Positions 6,021 to 6,034 of a stretch of 6,034 bases of DNA are shown here, piece by piece. Made by a program: the position numbers and the translations under genes. Numbering within the stretch: the stretch's first letter is position 1; each line of letters opens with the position of its first letter. The DNA is taken from positions 1 to 6,034 of the forward strand of contig JASHRR010000412.1 of NCBI GenBank assembly GCA_030037185.1, given 5' to 3'. Origin of the DNA: Xanthobacteraceae bacterium. Its GTDB lineage: Bacteria; Pseudomonadota; Alphaproteobacteria; Rhizobiales; Xanthobacteraceae. The notes below the pieces were generated by a model that worked only from the letters and a program-made list of their open reading frames with translations, was not told where the DNA came from and searched no databases.

Positions 6021-6034
6021 CCCGCGCGCGACCC

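Noticed and set aside
5077..6021. 314-codon minus strand open frame opposite the PPIase
   Set aside because: Antisense shadow with no domain; the + strand reading has clear parvulin motifs.

Overview
The window reads as a GC-rich alphaproteobacterial chromosome, most likely Hyphomicrobiales (Bradyrhizobium-like). The basis is the character of its SecA, the periplasmic PpiC-type foldase, the Pro/Ala-rich lipoprotein L,D-transpeptidase, and promoter candidates that fit the alphaproteobacterial CTTGAC-N17-CTATAT pattern better than the E. coli one. It is housekeeping envelope-biogenesis territory. I see no insertion sequence, phage gene, CRISPR array, tRNA or rRNA.

Layout: positions 1-323 hold no gene I can support, only two GC-rich hairpins and an AT-rich pocket that may be a promoter. 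From 324 to 1772 (+) runs a lipoprotein YkuD/YafK-type L,D-transpeptidase with a TTG start and a long Pro/Ala/Gln-rich tail. It converges on secA across a 48-base gap holding two compact hairpins. secA occupies 1821-4622 (-), with its start placed 25 codons inside the longest reading frame. A 460-base divergent region (4623-5082) separates secA from a secreted parvulin-type peptidyl-prolyl isomerase (5083-6000, +). The last 34 bases hold only a short palindrome.

The three genes share an envelope theme. SecA drives unfolded preproteins through SecYEG, and both other products carry Sec-type signal sequences and so are probable SecA clients. The PpiC-type protein would act on newly exported proteins, and the L,D-transpeptidase-fold lipoprotein would act on peptidoglycan.

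The least explained part is the secA/ppi divergent region. It contains two tandem candidate secA promoters, a perfect 11-bp inverted repeat (4830-4840 / 4871-4881) whose left arm can instead form a terminator-like stem followed by six T's, a hexamer direct repeat at a 10-bp period inside the proximal secA promoter, and a second 8-bp inverted repeat in the predicted secA leader. I find no convincing novel multi-gene system. The intergenic architecture is the best candidate for something undescribed, and it rests on sequence pattern alone.
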